A stretch of DNA of 64,000 nucleotides from Actinoplanes subtropicus (lineage in GTDB: Bacteria; Actinomycetota; Actinomycetes; Mycobacteriales; Micromonosporaceae): contig NZ_JOJL01000025.1 in NCBI RefSeq assembly GCF_000721705.1, forward strand, positions 1 to 64,000. Direction: 5' to 3'. This document shows, piece after piece, positions 60,716 through 64,000 of this stretch. How positions within the stretch are numbered: position 1 is the first letter of the stretch; each line of letters starts with the position of its first letter. Both the position numbers and the translations under genes were made by a program. The notes under the pieces are model-generated. The model was not told where the DNA came from. It ran no database searches and saw nothing but the letters and a program-made list of their open reading frames with translations.

Positions 60716-63700
60716 GCGTTCACCTCCGCCGGCTCGCCGACCGGCACCATGCCGGTCTGGATCAGTTGCACGCTGCGGCGGGTCACCAGTTGGGCCCGCC
60801 CGGCCGGGAGCTTGGCCGGCTTGGCCTCGCCGAGGAACTTGCCCTCCTCCTTGGGGTAGGAGAGCAGGACGCCGGGATTACCCAGCTCCCACAGCCGGCG
60901 CAGGACCGGGTCCATCATCGCCCGCATGGCGCCCGAGACACTACGCGCGATGATCAAGTGCATGCCGATGTAGGCGCCCTGGGCCATCAGCGGCATCAGC
61001 GGGTCCAGCACCGAGCCCAGCGACTTGCCCAGCAGCTCGTAGTCGTCCACCACGACGAACAGCTCGGGGCCGCTCCACCAGTCCCGCTTGCGCAGCCGGT
61101 CGGAGGTGACCTCCTGGCCCGGGATGCGCTTGTTCATCGACACCGCGGTCTGTGCGGCCAGCGTGCCGAGGTCCTCGGAGGTCACCGCGTACCCGACCCG
61201 GTACTCGGCCGGGATGGCGTTGTCCAGGTCGCGCCGGGAGTCGCCGATCACCACCTTGGCCTCGTCCGGACCGTACCGCTGGGTGATCTGCCGCAGGATG
61301 AGCCGGAGCACGTTGGTCTTGCCGGTCTCGTTGTCACCCATCACCAGCAGGTGCGGGGTGGCCATGAAGTCGTGCCAGACCGGGCCGAGGCGCTGCTCGT
61401 CCAGGCCCAGGCAGAACCGCAGCGGCTGCTCCGGCCGGGGCAGCTGGGCGGCCGGCAACTGAACCGGCAGCATCCGGACCGGGGGCGCGACCGGGCCCGG
61501 CCAGAACATCCGGATCTCCTCGATCAGGCCCTTGGTCGCCTCGGTGAGGTCGGCGGTGCTGGTACGGCCGTCCAGCCGGGGCAGGCCGGACAGGAAGTGC
61601 ATGCCCTGCGAAGTCATGCCCCGGCCGGGCTGGTGCGGCACCAGCGCCGCCTTGCGGGAGCCGATCTCGGACTCCATCGCGTCGCCGAGGCGCAGCTCGA
61701 GCTTGGTGCCGAGCAGGTCGCGCAGCCACGTCCGGATCTCCGACCAGCGGTTGGCCGTGATCATCACGTGGATGCCGAAGGACAGGCCACGGGCCGCCAT
61801 CTCGTTGATCTTCGGCTCCAGGTCGGTGAAGTCCTGCTTCAGCGTGAACCAGCCGTCCACGATGAGGAACACGTGCCCGTGCGCGTCGCGTACCTCGCCG
61901 CGGTCGCGGGCGGCCAGGTAGCTGGTGATCGAGTCGTAGCCGCGCTCGGCGAACACCGCCTCCCGGTGCTCCATCACCTGGCGTACCTCCTCGATGGTGC
62001 GCACCACGCGGTCACGCTCCATCCGGGTGGCCACCGAACCCACGTGCGGCAGGCCGGTCAGGGCCATGATGCCGCCGCCGCCGAAGTCCAGGCCGTAGAA
62101 CTGCACCTGCTCCGGGGTGTTGGTCAGGGCGAGCGCCAGCACGAGCGTCCGGACCAGGGTGGACTTGCCGCTCTGCGGGGCGCCGGCGATGCCCACGTGG
62201 CCGTCGGCCGCCGACAGGTCGGCCTGCAAAAGCTCACGGATCTGCTCGTACGGGCGGTCCACCACGCCCACCGGAACCCGCAGCCGCCCGCGCAGCGCCG
62301 GATTCTCCACGATCATGCCGAGCTCGGGGTCCGGGATGACGCTGGGCAGCAGCGAGTCCAGGCCGGGCGACTCGGACAGCGGCGGCAACCACACCTGCCG
62401 GGCCGGCGGGCCGGAGCCGACGAGCCGGTCGATGAGCACGTCCATCAGGCGGTCCTCGTCGGCCTCGCCGGTCTCGTCGGCGGACGCCGCGGCGGGCCCG
62501 GCATCCGGTGCCGGGGTGACCGCCCGGGGCAGCTCGCGGGTGGTGAACGCGACGACGTCGGAGATGATCCCGGCGTCGTCGTCGGCCGCGGCGCCGCGGC
62601 CGCCGGTGCGCTTGTACGGCCCCGACACGTACGCACTCTTGAATCGCACCAGGTTGGAGATGTCCAGCTTGAGGTAGCCGTTGCCGGGCTCGGACGGCAG
62701 CTCGTAGGCGGCACCGACGCCGATCACCGAGCGCGACTCCATCGAGGAGAAGGTGCGCAGCGCGATCCGGTACGACAGGTGGCCCTCGACCCGGCTGATC
62801 CGGCCCTCGTCGAGGCGCTGCGAGGCGAGCAGCAGGTGTACGCCGAGCGACCGGCCGAGCCGGCCGACCGAGACGAACAGGTCCATGAACTCGGCCTTGC
62901 TCGACAGCAGCTCGCTGAACTCGTCCACGATCAGCAGCAGCACCGGGAACGGGGTGAGCGGGGCGCCGGCCGCGCGCGCCTTCTCGTACTCGAACAGCGA
63001 CGCGTACCCGGAGGCGCGCAGCAGCTCCTGGCGGCGGTTCATCTCGCCGTTCAGCGCGTCCTGCATGCGGTCGACCAGGGGCAGCTCGTCGGCCAGGTTG
63101 GTGATGACGGCCGAGGTGTGCGGCAGCTTGTCCATGCCGAGGAAGGTGGCGCCGCCCTTGAAGTCGACCAGCACCAGATTGAGGATCTCCGAGGAGTGCG
63201 TGGCGGCGAGGGCGCAGACGAGCGTACGCAACAACTCGCTCTTGCCCGAACCGGTGGCGCCGATGATCAGCCCGTGCGGGCCCATGCCGCCCTGCGCCGC
63301 CTCCTTGAGGTCCAGCTCGACGACCTCGCCCTCCTCGGTGATGCCGATCGGCACGCTCAGCCGCGCCCGCTGCGCCTGCCGCGGGCGCCAAGCGCCGTTC
63401 ACGTCGAAGGTGTACGCGTCCCGGATGCCGAGCAGCGTGGTCAGCTCGAAGTCGGACTCCAGCGGCTCGTCGGCCACCTCGAGCGTGCTCGCCGTCCGCT
63501 TCGGGGCCAGGATCCGGGCCAGCGTCTCGGCCTCCCGCTCGGTCAGGTCGTCGCGCTCGGCCTCGCCGGTGCGCTCGCCGACCGGGAACTCGATCCGCTT
63601 GTCCTCGACGGTCAGCCGCAGCACCTTCGGGCCGCCGGGCAGCCGGCCGGTCACGTCCAGCAGCACCGTGTTCTGCAGGCCGGCGCCGACCAGCCGGGAG

Positions 63701-64000
63701 TCGTCCGGGATCGCGATCCGGCTCGCCACCACGACCACGAACGGCTCGTTGGAGCTCGGCCGGGCGCCCTTGTCGTGGTCGGCCCGATCGGCGAACTCGG
63801 GGCCGAGCAGCCGCATCAGCTCGTCGTGGTCCCGGGCGAACAACCGCAGCGGGCCCGCCGCGTCGCTCCGGGTGGGGTGCGCGTTGTGCGGGAGCCACTT
63901 GGCCCACTCCCACTCGTCGCTCGCGCTGTCCCCGGTCAGCACCGCGACCCGCAACTCGTCCGGGGCGTGGAAGGTGACCAGCTGGGCCAGCACCGCCCGG
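60712..64000 (-). CDS. eccC: Type VII secretion ATPase EccC (fused EccCa-EccCb), 5' end outside window
   Basis: At least 1095 residues of the FtsK/SpoIIIE-like motor; the start lies beyond base 64000. Three ATPase domains are visible: domain 1 with GATGSGKSELLRTL (about 63234-63272) and Walker B LLLIVDEFSELL; domain 2 with GAPQSGKSTLVRTL (about 62160-62200) and a Walker B ending in DG (LIVDGWFTL); domain 3 with GDNETGKTNVLRLI (about 61318-61345) and VVVDDYELL. The missing N-terminal part should contain the two membrane helices. It recognises WXG100-type substrates and energises export. First visible gene of the operon eccC-eccD-eccB-ART-like-eccA. Confidence 0.93.
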   Translation of the reverse strand, partial: RAVLAQLVTFHAPDELRVAVLTGDSASDEWEWAKWLPHNAHPTRSDAAGPLRLFARDHDELMRLLGPEFADRADHDKGARPSSNEPFVVVVASRIAIPDDSRLVGAGLQNTVLLDVTGRLPGGPKVLRLTVEDKRIEFPVGERTGEAERDDLTEREAETLARILAPKRTASTLEVADEPLESDFELTTLLGIRDAYTFDVNGAWRPRQAQRARLSVPIGITEEGEVVELDLKEAAQGGMGPHGLIIGATGSGKSELLRTLVCALAATHSSEILNLVLVDFKGGATFLGMDKLPHTSAVITNLADELPLVDRMQDALNGEMNRRQELLRASGYASLFEYEKARAAGAPLTPFPVLLLIVDEFSELLSSKAEFMDLFVSVGRLGRSLGVHLLLASQRLDEGRISRVEGHLSYRIALRTFSSMESRSVIGVGAAYELPSEPGNGYLKLDISNLVRFKSAYVSGPYKRTGGRGAAADDDAGIISDVVAFTTRELPRAVTPAPDAGPAAASADETGEADEDRLMDVLIDRLVGSGPPARQVWLPPLSESPGLDSLLPSVIPDPELGMIVENPALRGRLRVPVGVVDRPYEQIRELLQADLSAADGHVGIAGAPQSGKSTLVRTLVLALALTNTPEQVQFYGLDFGGGGIMALTGLPHVGSVATRMERDRVVRTIEEVRQVMEHREAVFAERGYDSITSYLAARDRGEVRDAHGHVFLIVDGWFTLKQDFTDLEPKINEMAARGLSFGIHVMITANRWSEIRTWLRDLLGTKLELRLGDAMESEIGSRKAALVPHQPGRGMTSQGMHFLSGLPRLDGRTSTADLTEATKGLIEEIRMFWPGPVAPPVRMLPVQLPAAQLPRPEQPLRFCLGLDEQRLGPVWHDFMATPHLLVMGDNETGKTNVLRLILRQITQRYGPDEAKVVIGDSRRDLDNAIPAEYRVGYAVTSEDLGTLAAQTAVSMNKRIPGQEVTSDRLRKRDWWSGPELFVVVDDYELLGKSLGSVLDPLMPLMAQGAYIGMHLIIARSVSGAMRAMMDPVLRRLWELGNPGVLLSYPKEEGKFLGEAKPAKLPAGRAQLVTRRSVQLIQTGMVPVGEPAEVNA

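Noticed and set aside
1..64000. CRISPR arrays, insertion sequences, integrase genes, rRNA and WXG100 genes
   Set aside because: Looked for on both strands; no regularly spaced repeats, transposase or integrase motifs, rRNA stretches or ~100-residue WXG proteins could be recognised.

Overview
The window is very GC-rich, with GTG/TTG starts, strong GGAGG ribosome binding sites, leaderless-looking divergent promoters and actinobacterial gene families (PucR, FHA-ABC transporter, mycosin-like protease, EccB/C/D, SCO4226-like DUF4242). This points to a filamentous actinomycete, most likely a Micromonosporaceae member such as Actinoplanes or a relative. That assignment is inference from gene content only.

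Layout. 1-6.4 kb: an aromatic-compound cluster with the end of a benzoate-CoA-ligase-like enzyme, ferredoxin reductase, 7Fe ferredoxin, an enoyl-CoA hydratase that has lost its middle, a divergent AraC regulator, a GMC alcohol oxidase/dehydrogenase and an aldehyde dehydrogenase. Together they could take an aryl alcohol to aldehyde, acid and CoA thioester. 6.4-9.9 kb: secreted GH29 fucosidase with crystallin and ricin modules (its Tat signal is out of frame), a GGDEF remnant and a secreted FnIII protein. 10-14.7 kb: sparse small genes (including cspA) mixed with fragments of a methyltransferase and an Acg-type nitroreductase. 14.7-20.6 kb: an MFS exporter with an M20 peptidase, then a zinc ABC importer with a good Zur box. 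20.9-21.75 kb: fragments of a PLP decarboxylase and an MFS exporter, and a carboxymuconolactone-decarboxylase-like gene.

22.0-34.66 kb: a probable genomic island. Its right edge is an intact initiator tRNA-Met and its left edge is a 52-bp copy of the 3' part of the same tRNA in the same orientation. Inside are an XRE regulator, a secreted RHS/LamG polymorphic-toxin protein of about 3170 residues, a divergent mycosin-like subtilase and a small membrane-anchored periplasmic-binding-like protein. No integrase is visible.

34.9-45.9 kb: solute-binding protein, a GGDEF-EAL protein (frameshifted N-terminus, degenerate EAL), an MFS/MarR pair with a palindromic operator, a DUF4242 protein, a LAL-type ATPase regulator lacking its DNA-binding end, a MaoC hydratase, an SGNH hydrolase, a DUF2007 protein and a PucR regulator. 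46-51.7 kb: an FHA-ABC transporter and Ser/Thr kinase pair, like Rv1747/PknF of mycobacteria, bracketed by two paralogous TetR regulators. 51.7-64 kb: a type VII secretion operon on the minus strand, read as eccC (cut by the window edge), eccD, eccB, a protein with a C-terminal ADP-ribosyltransferase-like domain, and an EccA fused behind a long beta-helix. No WXG100 substrates or cognate mycosin are visible in the locus itself.

A recurring theme is gene decay: at least eight genes between 1.8 and 42 kb are truncated, internally deleted in frame, or broken by one base.
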